This document shows positions 35,637-46,990 of a DNA stretch of 62,000 nucleotides, in pieces. This stretch comes from Branchiostoma floridae (taxonomy: Eukaryota; Chordata; Leptocardii; Amphioxiformes; Branchiostomatidae): NCBI RefSeq assembly GCF_000003815.2, contig NC_049983.1, forward strand, positions 8,194,157 to 8,256,156, given 5' to 3'. Position 1 is the first letter of the stretch; each line of letters begins with the position of its first letter. The notes under the pieces are model-generated. The model was given only the letters and a program-made list of their open reading frames with translations, searched no databases and was not told the DNA's origin. The translations under genes were made by a program, and so were the position numbers.

Positions 35637-35795
35637 TCTTTGCCAGACTCGATAGGTTGCTGGCAAAATAGTAGAAATTGGCTAAATTAGACTAGATAAC
35701 ACGCTAGAGCAGTTAGCCGGTTATACAACATCATTTGGAAACATAGATTTCAAACTATACTACATTTTCGCAGCAACCTATGAAGTCTGGTAGAG
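35637..35795. mobile_element. Hairpin element of family 2 (CCAGRCT...), copy 1
   Basis: Left arm GCCAGACTCGATAGGTTGCT plus GGCAAAATAGTA; right arm TACTACATTTTCGCAGCAAC plus CTATGAAGTCTGGTA. The interior AGTAGAAATTGGCTAAATTA matches TAATAGAAATTTGGCAAATA of the element at 53945-54230, so both belong to one family. Confidence 0.65.
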
Positions 35796-36260
35796 ACACA
35801 AAATGCTCATAGATTGTAAAACAGCCACACAGCCGTTTACTACCTGCGGCATCATATCAATGGATACTAACTGTCTCACGCATTTACAATCAAACGCTGG
35901 GCAAGCAAATTTTAGTTGAGCTCTTTCACGTATAGTAAAAAAGTTGTATGACGTTCTAGATATCATGTATCACGAGTTGTTGAATGTTGAGTTTGCGTCA
36001 CAAGAACAGTCGGGGTAGTTATTAGTAAAAGTCAGACATTTTACTCATGGGTCACTGAACCGGTAGTTACCTCTCGGTCGATTTGAGCACAGCTTGAATC
36101 GACCTGTAATTGTGCGCGAAACGATATGCAAAGAGCTCGTGTAACATCCGCCACGGTACGGAACGTATGCAAAAAATTCAAGTTTGACTGAAACGGTCTA
36201 ACGTTTTGTTTATTGTTCATAATCTATTCCTGTGTAAATAGATTAAAGATTGAGAATTGA
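35796..36260. other. Gene-free stretch
   Basis: No gene or repeat recognised. Confidence 0.4.
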
Positions 36261-36553
36261 AAGTTCTTTTATCTAGACCCTGAAACCGAGGTACTATATT
36301 AGTAATAATGTTACAAAACTACTCTCATGTGTCTACAACTAGATACCCACGCTGTCCTCGTCTGTCATGATTTCTGAAATCCCAGAACAAAAATTTATGC
36401 CGTACGGAGTCCCCTTTCGCTTGGCCGTGTTTCAAAGGGGGCAACCTCAGACGAGCCGCTCGAGCGAGGGGCAGATCTCAGCAGTTGTCCGGTACCTGGA
36501 ATTTGCAGACTCCCTGTCTAGTACGCTGTCTACTGGCAGCCCTCTCTCGGTGC
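36261..36553 (+). repeat. Dispersed 0.28-kb repeat, copy 1
   Basis: From AGTTCTTTTATCTAGACCCT to the CCCTCTCTCGGTGCCGA end, it matches 39843-40126 at well over 90 percent by eye. An ATG frame (36367-36573, 68 codons) is shared. Most coding differences between the copies change the amino acid, so purifying selection is not evident; I regard it as a repeat, not a gene. Confidence 0.75.
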
Positions 36554-36895
36554 CGACCGCGCACGTCCCCTAGCTAACCCCTGGACGTGGCAGTCTCAGA
36601 CAAGTGCTGATTCAATGTGCAACTGTTTATCGACGGCTTGAGTTGCATTTGTACAGCGAGCAAGCGATATCTGCAAGCATAGAGTCAGCATATGTTGTCG
36701 GTAATGATTACAAGGGAGAATATGAGACAAGAAAGGTGACCAGCAGTGTTCTGCGGTTGCTTGTGAAAGTAGGACCCCCCCCCCCCCCCTAAAAAAAGGC
36801 CACAAAAATATCTGTACCCAGAAACACTTAGTCAGGGACAAAGGGCACCATTAGTATGTTGAAAAATGGTGTCATTTTCCAGCAGCCACGTGCGG
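36554..36895. other. Gene-free stretch with C tract
   Basis: Contains a poly-C run at about 36774-36789. No gene. Confidence 0.4.
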
Positions 36896-37215
36896 GCCCG
36901 TTGTCCAGCTAATCTAATTCTCCCGAAAAGCATCCATGAAATTGGCTGCGGAGCAGGTGCGGCGCTTGTCTAATTTCGACCCCGCAGACTGAAAGCCTTG
37001 TTCTCCGGAAGCCGTCCGTGGTTCTCTTGCCCCTAGGAGAGCTCCCAGAGCGCTTTTGTGAGCAGCGATCTTGGATAAATAGACAATGACAGATGTAAGA
37101 CAGAGTGTGCCAGGGGTCTCCCTCTCTTCTTGCATTGGCATGACAAAGGACAGCTGAAACGACAATCCTTGGGACGACGCGTGCGGCACAAAACCCTTGG
37201 GATCTTCCCGCACAA
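36896..37215 (-). other. GC-rich block with a 99-codon minus-strand frame (unassigned)
   Basis: The block is clearly more GC-rich than its surroundings. On the minus strand an open frame ends at a TAG (36914) after ...KLDKRRTCSAANFMDAF plus three residues, which superficially resembles a prohormone cleavage site followed by a peptide. No signal peptide, convincing acceptor or amidation glycine is seen. It may be a conserved non-coding element or chance. Unrecognised. Confidence 0.2.
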
Positions 37216-38869
37216 GTGTGGAGAATCTCCCCTCTTAGCACTCTAAGTATAGGAACTGCTGGAAAGTTTAAATATGGGTTATGTTCGTGATAATGCGCGA
37301 CATATGGGCAGCATATGCACGTGTCAGTCGCCTGCACTTGTACCATTCACTTGTTGGTAGCAGTGTCACATGAAACTCCAACTGAAAACCAAACCTTCCA
37401 CAAAACTTCAGTGTAAAATGCAACCAATCCAAGGAGAATCTCGAATGTAAAATTTAAGTTTGTAATCTTTGATATGAATGATTACTCCAAAATAGAGATG
37501 ACATGGCATTCGATATTCTTTTTTCTTTCGTACATTACTTTGGACCAATCCACGATACCATTTCGGGACGCCATTTATGGTCAGAACGTTTAGAATAGGG
37601 CCAGTGTGTTCTTTACCCGTATGCTCAGTTCACAATGTCAACAGTTGGGCACGAGATCTCAGAATACCCCTCAGTGGCTCGGATATGCAGGTACTTTCAG
37701 GCCCGGCTTAGGAAAGAGCTTGTAGATCGGTCCATTAGCACAGACCGTCCATCAAAACGCCAGCAACAGCGGTAGAGGAGCTCTCTACACACGCCTCTCA
37801 CGGCTGTACAACAGCTGTACGACCAAGAAGTGGGGAGGACGATTTGTCAAGAACTGTCACTTGATAGTTCGGAAGCCACCTGGCAAGAGTTGTATATAGC
37901 CAGCCAGGTAACTGTGTGTTAGAAATCATCTTATGCACTAAACAACGGTTTTGACACCTATATATTGCATTCAAAGCTGGTGTGTTACGCCAAAGGGCGG
38001 TTGTACCTGCTATAGGCAGATTAAGTTCAAGATCCTTGGATACATGGTACATGGTACAACTACAAGTCGACACAGCGCATTGGTAGTTTCGGTACTCGGA
38101 CTGTGACGTGGTTTCACACATAACTCTGAGCATCAACAATCATTGTAATGGCTCAGTGGGTATTACAAGCGAAACTTGGTTTCTGGGAAAGAACAGAGTG
38201 CAAAATGGAAACACTGAGAGGATAGACGAAACGTTAATGCTCTTAGCGGCTCCTAAAACTCGCGCCACATCCCTGATAGTATGCTTTAATAGCCTTTACT
38301 GAAATGCGATCTGTTCAGGCTCTACATGCAGACAGATCTATAAGTAGTCCAATATACAGGTAACTTAGAGTCACTTTTCTCCTCAATACAACTGACATTC
38401 TATCAGCACGAACCATTGGCAGGATCACCCTTGGTCAACTGTCGCTATGACAACACAGGCGGTCGTGCGACTAGCGTATAAATCCTCGTGCCATATGTCT
38501 GTCAATCAAGAGGATTTCTCGCTCGATTTCACCTCAAGTTGATGTTGGAATTGACATCTGCCTCCCTCCCCGCATGATCCCATTTCGTTGGCCTAATCCT
38601 CTTGTATCGCTGTGACCTTTAATGATTCGTAAATTGGCAAGGTCACCATCAGACGACATGCACATTTCCCGCCAGTTTGGAGCTCAGTAGTAGGTTCAGG
38701 GGTAGCCTGGTAAACATTCTCATTGGGTCGGGTTAGAGGTATTTTACTGGCCCAACTTCTACTATTGTAATGGCCTTTTTCTGACATTTCATCTTTTCAG
38801 CTGGTCTTTTCAAATTACAGTTGGTCCATAGAGGGTGAGCTAAAGCTAACCCCGTGAAAATTTCAACAG
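37216..38869. other. Gene-free stretch
   Basis: Short frames only; no tRNA, repeat family or splice-bounded exon recognised. Confidence 0.4.
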
Positions 38870-39200
38870 CTTGTGCTGATGAACTGAGCGGGAATGCAAC
38901 ACTCCAAGCATCCGTAGAGAGATACAGAGGAGCTCTGTCTATGTTGTATGATTGTATGGTTACCAACCAGACTAGTTCAGTGGAGATGTTCGCTGCACTG
39001 ACAGAACTGTCTTCCCTTACAAGCCCACTGCCCCATTGACAGATGTGCTGGATTTCTGTAATACCTTGGGCGACACAGAAAGAGGGGTACTCGGAAATGG
39101 CGAGGCCATAATTCTTTTGTTGTGCGCGATTGACAAGAGGAATAATGACTTCTGCACGACCTACTTTCAGAGAAAAAAACGTGATCGCCTGAAGAAATAA
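38870..39200 (+). pseudogene. Coding-like segment of unknown family with one frameshift
   Basis: After an acceptor-like TTTCAACAG an open frame runs CADELSGNATLQASVERYRG... for about 55 codons to a TGA at 39037. A second frame, offset by one base, continues from 39036 (LTDVLDFCNTLGD...) for 54 codons to TAA at 39198. One missing C in the CCCC run at 39031-39034 would explain the shift. The combined ~110 residues are helical in character with five cysteines and a basic Lys/Arg tail. A 173-codon frame lies opposite on the minus strand. I do not recognise the family. It could be a pseudogene, an assembly error in a real last exon, or chance. Confidence 0.35.
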
Positions 39201-39743
39201 GTCCTTCCTTCTGTGACAAAGGGCTACTTGAAAAAAGGTGATATCCGCGGACATTTATTACAGGAACTGGGATAAATATTCTAACATTCTCAGGCTACGT
39301 GCTGTGACTGTACGTTCGGTTACCAGCTGTCTCAAAAGGTGACAGCGAACGGTACGATTCTCCTCCTTGCATCTGCTTGGGAATTTTTTAATGGATACCA
39401 GCATTGGTCGATAATTAATTGTATCTAATGATCTTACGTAACACTCTTACCCAACAGCAATGTGAAATGTGTCACAACTACTGTTTTGTTTCTGGATATC
39501 TTATGTAATTTGCACACCGTGAAACTCTAACGGCCACACTGTAGTTTTAAAAGTATGGGCAGTGAGGTTTTCTGACAAAAGGTTGACGACCTCGCCTTGT
39601 CACAGGTGTAGAACCACCAATTAAAAACCGGTTACGTCGATTACTGAGAAAGCTCCTTCGTAGATGCCTTAAGATCTCAGCCCTTTGTAGGTTCGAACAG
39701 TACAGGGGGGTTGACCTAAAGGTTAGCGTTGATGGACTTTTGT
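39201..39743. other. Gene-free stretch
   Basis: Contains a solo terminus of the hairpin family (GCATCTGCTTGGGAATT at about 39368) and no gene. Confidence 0.4.
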
Positions 39744-39842
39744 AATGGCAGGTGTTTCAGCAATCCAAAACGATTACTGAGAAGTCAGAGAAGGCTCGGT
39801 CAGGAATGTTCGAACCTCTAACCTTTCTGCAGCTCAGACCAC
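39744..39842 (+). repeat. Direct repeat flanking the 39.8-kb insertion, left copy
   Basis: AATGGCAGGTGTTTCAGCAA through CTGCAGCTCAGACCAC is repeated at 40127-40234. The right copy has a short AAGAAGAAG expansion. The pair brackets the dispersed repeat exactly. Confidence 0.8.
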
Positions 39843-40126
39843 AGTTCTTTAATACAGACCCTGAAACCGAGGTACTACAATGTTACAAAACTACTCTCAT
39901 GTGTCTACAACTAGATACCCACGCTGTCCTCGTCTGTTATGATTTCTGAAATCCCAGAACAAAAATTTAAGTCGTACGGAGTCCACTTTCGCTTGGCCGT
40001 GTTTCAAAGGGGGCAACCTCAGACGAGCCGCTCGAACGAGGGGCAGATCTCAGCAGTTGTCCGGTACCTGGAATTTGCAGACTCCCTGTCTAGTACTGTG
40101 TCTACTGGCAGCCCTCCTCGGTGCCG
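39843..40126 (+). repeat. Dispersed 0.28-kb repeat, copy 2
   Basis: Near-identical to 36261-36553 but lacking a short TATTAGTA stretch. It lies precisely between two copies of a roughly 100-bp direct repeat, which suggests insertion with duplication of flanking DNA, or a larger composite element. Confidence 0.8.
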
Positions 40127-40234
40127 AATGGCAGGTGTTTCAGCAATCCAAAACGATTACTGAGAACTCTCAGAAGAAGAAGAGAAGGCTCGGTCAGGAA
40201 TGTTCGAACCTCTAACCTTTCTGCAGCTCAGACC
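40127..40234 (+). repeat. Direct repeat flanking the 39.8-kb insertion, right copy
   Basis: Same as 39744-39842 apart from an AG/AAG microsatellite expansion near 40167-40184. Confidence 0.8.
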
Positions 40235-40436
40235 ACTGCAATATCCTACTCTCTCTACTACACAAACTAAAAAAGCTGGATATTGTCCGGTGAGGGGGGG
40301 GGGGGTCACCATAGGGGGAAAATGAGAAGGCTCCACCCCAGTTCACCCTCTTTTTGTCTAATTTAAGTATCCCTAACCCCGCAGGAAGGCCTGGTGAAAG
40401 CTATAGTGCCTAATTGGTCCCAAGAGCTTTCATTGA

Positions 40437-40567
40437 TAATCTCCAAGCAGATGGGGTTTGGTTTGTTTTGCACACGAAATAGGCGCAGCACCAGAAAGAC
40501 GTAAATAAAGGTTGAAAAAAAAACACCGCAATAACATGTAGCGGACCTCACATCTGCTTGGAGATTA
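40437..40567. mobile_element. Hairpin MITE (CCAAGCAGATG family)
   Basis: TAATCTCCAAGCAGATG at the left and CATCTGCTTGGAGATTA at the right are exact inverted repeats (17 bp). The 97-bp interior is AT-rich and not obviously palindromic. The 9-bp flanks do not match. Confidence 0.8.
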
Positions 40568-43500
40568 GCCAAAGAAACTGACCAGAGCCTACATGTGGTA
40601 GAATATTATACTTTAAAAGTTTGACGTCATTGGCGACCTTCTGCCATTAGAAGTGTCGTTAAAGTAAAATGTCATAACGATTACTAAGAAGACTACTTGG
40701 CTTGTGCCAAGATGGTGCACAAGATCCAGGGATCGTGTAGTTGAGCTGGAAAGGTCTCCTTAGAAAGTCGGAAGTGGCGCAAGGCTTACATTGTCTTTCT
40801 TCCCGTCTTATCCTAGTTACTAGCCTAGCCTGGATGCCAGACTGTTTCCAGGGCATGGACAGGCCAACTCCTCGGCTCTGAGGCCAACATCTCAAGGAAA
40901 TTCTACAGCAGGCTCCAGAGCTAGACCCTGGCACACGATAGATACTATTATTGACATATGGGGTCTGGCACCCAGGCTACGTTGTTACAGATGGACTGCA
41001 TTTCTGTTACCTTAGGCAAACGGTTACTTGGAAAGAGCGGGGCTGTCATCAAGCAAAGATTACGCAGAAAAGACTCTTTCCTTCTTAATTATCACTTTCT
41101 CAGAAGGGAGACTCATTCACCGATGCATGTCTCCGCAATTTGATATCCAAGAAGTTGGAGAAACGATAGTTCTTGAAATTTAAACATTGCACTAATTTCA
41201 TTAAGAACACATTGTGTAGCTGTTGAGCACATGCCCATATGTCCGAAATGACAGATGTACACATGCTTCCGTACTCAAATCAAATTCATATCAAGGTAAC
41301 CATGAACATTTCGTGTTTACGAGTGTCCAAATCGCACGCTTACGTCGCTGTGCTTCATAACAAACAAACCACAGGCTGTTAATGACTGACATTGCAACAA
41401 TGATATCATAATTGTGTTGGCGTTGTGTTTACATCAGTCGCATGGACGACCGAGGTCATGCAATCGGCGTGAAGCCATATACAAATGACATGAAAATTAG
41501 CAGGACAAAGCTCCCATCACGGCGTGCTGTGAACTAATGCAAACAAAGGCGCGTGGCTGGCCCACTAATGTGGAAAGAAAGGGCGGGCAGAGACAATGGG
41601 AGAACGTACAGCGTCCTGGGATGACCCGAGATGGCAAGATAGAAACACATTTCAAGTTCGAAGAAGTCAACTATTCTTATCTTTCTGCGAACCGCTTCCC
41701 TTTTTCATAGAAAGCAATCGACATGTTCAGTTTCTTTGGAAATGTTAAAAGCTGATAGTGAACAAACATCTGCACTGGTGTACATGTCGTAACAAAACAA
41801 TTCTTGGTAATCTGTAAAAAATTAACATAATTTCTCGAGGGAGTATCCTGTGCGCTCTGTTGGGGTGGGGGCTGTTTTGTGTTGCCTCTGGTATGCTGCA
41901 AAGCAGGAATGTATCGAACAATGGAGTTCGTGTGAACGACGACGATTTTCATGGTAATACTTGTGAGACAACTCTTGGCGAGGCATTGCCACTAGGTACT
42001 GATCATCAGAGCATGGTAAACGTTACTAATACCATGTCTATGTAGTTTTATGTGCCCAGGTATGGCGGGAAAATCACAAAAAGAACGCCGCACTGCTGAC
42101 ATAAAACATTGCTATCTGCTTCTCAATTTTCAGCACTTAGTAAGATTGCTAATCGCCAGTGTATACACAATTACGACGAAGAGGACAAAAACAAAGACCT
42201 GGTCGGCTTACAGAAGATAACAGGCACCAGGTGACACCACACACAGTAACGACAGAGCATCTGCCGTGCACGAGCGTCGTGTTGATGAACAAAGAGGTCC
42301 CATATGTCACCTATCTAATGTTGCTGTGTCAGCATTAAGTGGTTTAAGTTTTGCAACACTCAGCTGTTTGGTAACGTGTTTGGTAACCTCATGTAAGTCC
42401 CCTTACATAAAGAGTGCTCACGGAGGTTCATGCTGGCCAGTGTTCCTTTCTTTCTGTATATGACGTTATATTTGTGTTTCTTTGTTTCGTACAGTGTGTG
42501 CGCGCGCGCGCATGTGTGTGCAATCGTCTATGTGTGTGTAAACGAGTAAAAGCTGATCAACAAAGCAATAAGATGACTGACAAGTGCCAAACCACTGGTC
42601 CCATTATCCCCAGCATAATGTCTTTAAACTCTTCTCATGCCTGGCTGAAACCATAAGCACTTACTCGCACGTGTACCGACTCACAGTTTATTCTTTTATA
42701 ATTTTGTTTCGTCGACGGTCGTCAAAACAAAGATGGCACAAACAGGTAACGCCCTTCGTTTAGCAAGACGACCTGTAGCGCATTTAGAAAGCGACTTGTT
42801 TTTCTCAGAATCCATCCAAATAGCGACAGCTTGTACATTTACTTTACTTTAAACACCCTCTATCGTAGCTTACGTAGCTTTTTGAAGCTTGTATTTATAA
42901 CTTTCGACATTATTATTGCTACCAAATCGATCACTCTCTAAATTCTCTTTTGTTCATTTTCTGCCGGACTTCTTTGATGCCAGGAAGCGCGAAACCAATA
43001 TAGAGATTTCCATCCCTTTGTAGCAGGCAAGCTGTTGCGAAGTGTTATCTATTTTTGCGGTTGGGGGTTATTTTGAAAGTCGTCACGACTGTTTGCAGCA
43101 GGTGCTGCTTTCTTCCTTTCATTTTTACTGCGATAACAGACAAAGGATAGCGTGCGCTCTACGGGCCACCGCCCGGTCAACTATTCTACTTTCAGTTGGT
43201 CTTTTACACGTTTATTACGCTGTAATTGTAATGGAAGGAATAGAATGCACTCAGTAGTAAAATGGTGCCTGGATCCTATACTGGTAAGCTTTGTATGACA
43301 GGTGCTATATATAAACGGTGTGCGCTCTGAAAGATCAATACATTGTAAAACATGCATGCCAAGTTGCTACCAGCAAACAGAAACAATATAAGCTAACGTC
43401 TTCAAAGTATGTGTGACGTCTTCTTATCATACTTATGGCACCTTTTAGCGATAAAGGCGACTACTTAAGATGCGTTACACTTGATCGAAGCTGATGGCGT

Positions 43501-43857
43501 CGGCCGCATTTCAATCCAAGGACACAATACTGCAGTTCACTGAACTTTGTGAGACAACACGATAACGGCCTGTAATATACTTCCAAGTACATTGAACCAA
43601 GATTATAACGATTCGCCCTCAGGGACACAAGTGTACGGCTCACAAGCGTTGTCTCCAGCGCTCTGCAGTTAGATGTGTTCTGAATATCAAAGAGAATGGT
43701 TCTAAGCATTGATGGAAAAGAGCAATCATATTTTGGATGAAATTGGGGGTTGTTTACTTCTTGATAGGGAATACATACTGTTTGTCAGATACGGGTATGG
43801 CAGAAAGCAATTAAAGAAACTCGTAAAGCAAGAAATCGACGAGAAAAAGGAGTAGCT
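40568..43857. other. Gene-free stretch
   Basis: No supported gene. There is a short GT/GCGC microsatellite at about 42494-42545. At 42733-42745 an ATG with context AAAGATGG is followed by 10 nt and a consensus donor CAG|GTAACG, which could be a tiny first exon, but nothing downstream in the window pairs with it. Confidence 0.4.
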
Positions 43858-43931
43858 TGGCCCACATGGGGGTCGAACCCACGACCTTGGCGTTATCAGC
43901 ACGACGCTAGATAAAACTGAGCTAATGGGCC
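43858..43931 (-). tRNA. tRNA-Ile-like gene or pseudogene (anticodon GAT)
   Basis: On the minus strand 74 nt fold as a tRNA: acceptor GGCCCAT/GTGGGCC pairs fully, the T arm GTGGG-TTCGACC-CCCAT is intact with a consensus B box, and the sequence follows nuclear tRNA-Ile (GATAACGCCAAGGTC). The anticodon would be GAT, whereas animal nuclear tRNA-Ile genes normally read AAT or TAT. The D stem and anticodon stem each have a mismatch, and the A box is degenerate. A TTTTT terminator lies about 10 nt downstream. Most likely a pseudogene or tRNA-derived repeat. Confidence 0.55.
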
Positions 43932-44175
43932 CGGGCGATGGTGCGTTATTCCCTCTCTCCAAACTTTAAAAACTGTGAAACCTTTTTGTCCACTCTCAGT
44001 ACACAACGTTTCACAGGGTGTCACAGAAATACGAGATGATTTGGCGCGAAAAATATTATGTTGCTACTGGGGCGTGTAAGTCACCAGTGAATTCAGTAGG
44101 TCGTATTTGCTTTCTTTGTTTGTTTTCGAGTAGCGACCTACCGTGCCATGTATGATTTACGATAAGGCAACTCAT
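43932..44175. other. Short intergenic stretch
   Basis: Nothing recognised. Confidence 0.35.
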
Positions 44176-44406
44176 TACAACATGATTATGATGATACGGA
44201 CCCGCGCTGCACCTGTCCCCTCAGCCATGACCTCATAGGTCTCTCGTCCGTGCATCTGTACACCTATCTCCTCAGCGAAGACCCCGTAGGTCTCCCCCGT
44301 GTCTTTGATGTAGCCAATTAGGACACTACTATGTACAGATACTGAACTGATCTGAAGTCAAGGTCCTCATCGACTCCCGATGGACGAACATCATCATCAT
44401 CATCAT
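44176..44406 (-). repeat. Interspersed repeat with (CAT)n tail
   Basis: It has two related CTCAGC...CCTCATAGGTCTC / CCTCAGCGAAGACCCCGTAGG phrases at about 44220 and 44270, and a terminal CATCATCATCATCATCAT run at 44390-44406. A trinucleotide tail suggests a retroposed element on the minus strand. Class uncertain. Confidence 0.4.
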
Positions 44407-45359
44407 GTACAGATACTAGTATCATGCGGTCCTTTGTGTTTTTGTTAGCCTTTTGCAATCTTTTCTGCATTTCTACGCCTCTCTCTGAGAAGCAGAGAAA
44501 AGGAAGTGAAAAACTTACAAAATAACCCCCACCAATTCATTTGCTTTGAGGGTTGAAGATCTACATGTATAAACTGGCGTCCAGTGCTCTTTGAAAACAA
44601 GTGTCCCTGTTTAAAGTGCAACAGGTTGTCTGCTCTACTAGCAGTTTGAAGATTCTATCGACCTAAATCGTGAGGGTGAAGGTAGTGCGGTATTTCAAAC
44701 GGTCCCGCGCTCAATGGAATGGGACAAAAACTCTCAAGGGCCAGCCATCTTTACATATACAGGAGCTTGCGATAAAAGTGACAACTGAAAGCCGATATCA
44801 GCCATACGAAGGAGGATATTATCGGAAACTCTTTATCGTTAGACTAAGACAAATTTGATGGCTGCCCGGGAAAATGTTCTGTACCGTGCCCGTGGCCTCA
44901 TAATGGGGTCGACTATTGGGTGAATTGAGGACATGATACTGATATTAGTTGCGTGTTAAAAACCAATCAATATCCATGTCATATACTGTTTGTTTACCTG
45001 TCCAATGTTTCCAACTGGGTATCAAAAGTACATTAATCAAGAGTAATGATCTGTATGTAATACATGACCTTACGAAAGCCTTGTATTTACACCATATAAA
45101 TACAGTTCTCATTTGATGTATAGCTCTAGGAGTCAGCGAAGCAGTATATAATAACAATAATCGTCCGCAGTTCCCATTCATAACGTTATATGTCTGTGTC
45201 ATGCGGTTTGGGCGAGTGAGCCTCTTGAATATGTTATTGTAAATTCTCTATTTTCTTGCGACACCCGCACTTATTTCTAGCACCATTGAATGACAGCTGC
45301 GTTATTCTACAAGGATCTCTGAGGAGGAATATTGTATTACTGTTTCTATGTTTGTGAAT
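44407..45359. other. Gene-free stretch
   Basis: Short frames only. Confidence 0.4.
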
Positions 45360-46330
45360 TTTACGCGGGGTGGAATACGTGCGTTTACTCAGCGCTCAAG
45401 AAGATCGTATTATAAGCTTGTTGTTTCCTGATCATTCGGGTCAGTACTGGAGGCGAGCTCCGCTGCTTTGTTGTTCAAATAATTTTCACCATGCACTGTT
45501 TCCGCGTACGGGGAGTACGTGCGTTTACTTAGCAAAAGGTCCGCCTCCGTTTCGTACCAGTGAAGGATCACCGCCAGTTCAGCCTAGCTCGTTCTGGTTA
45601 GCTGGACGCTTTAGTTCGAGAAAGTTCTGCTGTGTTGTTGACCAGAGTTTACCGCTGTTTCTGCTTTTACGTGTGAAGTCTCCCTTTTCAGGAATACGAG
45701 TTTTTAACAAAGCGATGGGCGACGAAACATCATACATTGGTCCGGTTGAGATTGAGTGAAAATCAGTGCAAGACCTTGGGAATCACTGGAAGACCTTTGG
45801 AAGATTTTGGAAACAAAGAAGCTCTCACTGAAACACCACTGTAAGATCTCTCTCACGTTTGAACTCTCAACTACTAGTATATGCTAATGGTGTTGCTTCT
45901 TTGGAATCCACGAAGAGTTGTCACTTCTGAGCGATCAGTATAGTTGGTAGCCCACTTTATTATCATCACTCAGGTCAAGGTTATTGAAGCTCTGTTCTTT
46001 CGTGGGACAAAGCTTACCATCGCGTCTACGTGCGAGAACTACGTGTTTACTTAGCAAAAGTTCCTCAATTCAAACAGCTCGCGATCGGATTCAGTTCATT
46101 CCTGTTCATCCAGGTCATGTTCACTACGTGCGGGGAAACCTGTTGCTTCGTCCTTCAAATTTGTCCACTTTCTATATTCGCTTACGTGTTCGAGCTTTCT
46201 CACACGAGGGGTCCCCGCACGTGTATTTACACACACAAGAAGACTCCTCACTTCAGACCGCTCAGTACAGCTCGCAAGCAGTTCATTCTCGACCATTCTG
46301 GTTAGATGAGTACTCAGGATGAGAGCTCTA
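45360..46330 (+). repeat. Decayed tandem array, about 140-180-bp modules
   Basis: The phrase TACGTGCGTTTACT.AGC occurs at 45376 and 45516 and, decayed, at 46040 and 46218. A second phrase (TGTTGTTCAAATAATTTTCACC type) occurs at about 45469, 45631, 45996 and 46145, always in the same order relative to the first. At least four diverged modules remain; 45680-45980 breaks the pattern. Reading frames of 112-129 codons here follow the repeat and are not genes. Confidence 0.5.
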
Positions 46331-46914
46331 TTGCTCTGACGATCAAAGCTGCCGGCTCCGGCCGCATGAGCCGGTAGTGGCGGCGGTTTGGGACACAGTG
46401 CCCCCTCTCCATCTCCACTAACCCTCTCTCACCCCCACTTGACCAACTTAGAACTACAATAACTTCAAAAGTTGCCAGTATACGTCTGTTGTTGGCAACG
46501 TTTCTCACCTTTCAGGATCGGTGGAGGGCCGGCTGTGTTTATTTTGGCTATTTCTATGGCAGACTAATATTCTTTCCCTCTTGAGGGCTCAGGAATGGGT
46601 CCTAGGAGACGATTATTCAAGCAGTTTCCTTTACGTCAGCAGACGATTATTTTTAGCTCGGTTGGAGCGTGATCGATATGCTCTCCACGGCGAGGGAGAT
46701 GGAGATAAACTTGGACGGTATGTAGTACGCATGCCCGGGGGGCAAACACATCTGTTACAATAACTTTACATTTGAGGCTGCTACAGCGCCAATGATTTCA
46801 AAGATCACTCAACGAAGTTTATATATGATTCTTTTTGTGTGTTTTGTTGTCATTTGTGTAATGTATACACTTAAACAAGCATATGTGTCTACATGTCCAC
46901 AGATATATGCGGTC
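46331..46914. other. Gene-free stretch
   Basis: Nothing recognised. Confidence 0.35.
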
Positions 46915-46990
46915 AGCATAACTTAAGAACTTCTGGATGGATTGCAATATTGTGATGATACTTGTATGGTGGGTTGGTCTTGTTGTTGTG
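46915..46990 (+). repeat. Interspersed repeat family A, truncated + copy
   Basis: CATAACTTAAGAACTTCTGG plus ATGGATTGCAATATTG and GATGATACTTGTATGGTG match 18530-18590. Confidence 0.5.

Noticed and set aside
38733-39254. 173-codon minus-strand frame, the second longest frame in the window
   Set aside because: It opposes the more protein-like + strand segment, has no recognisable domain, and its composition looks like antisense of coding-like sequence.
45370-46322. Frames of 129, 112 and 91 codons
   Set aside because: The protein-level resemblance between them follows the DNA repeat modules and they are interrupted by stops.
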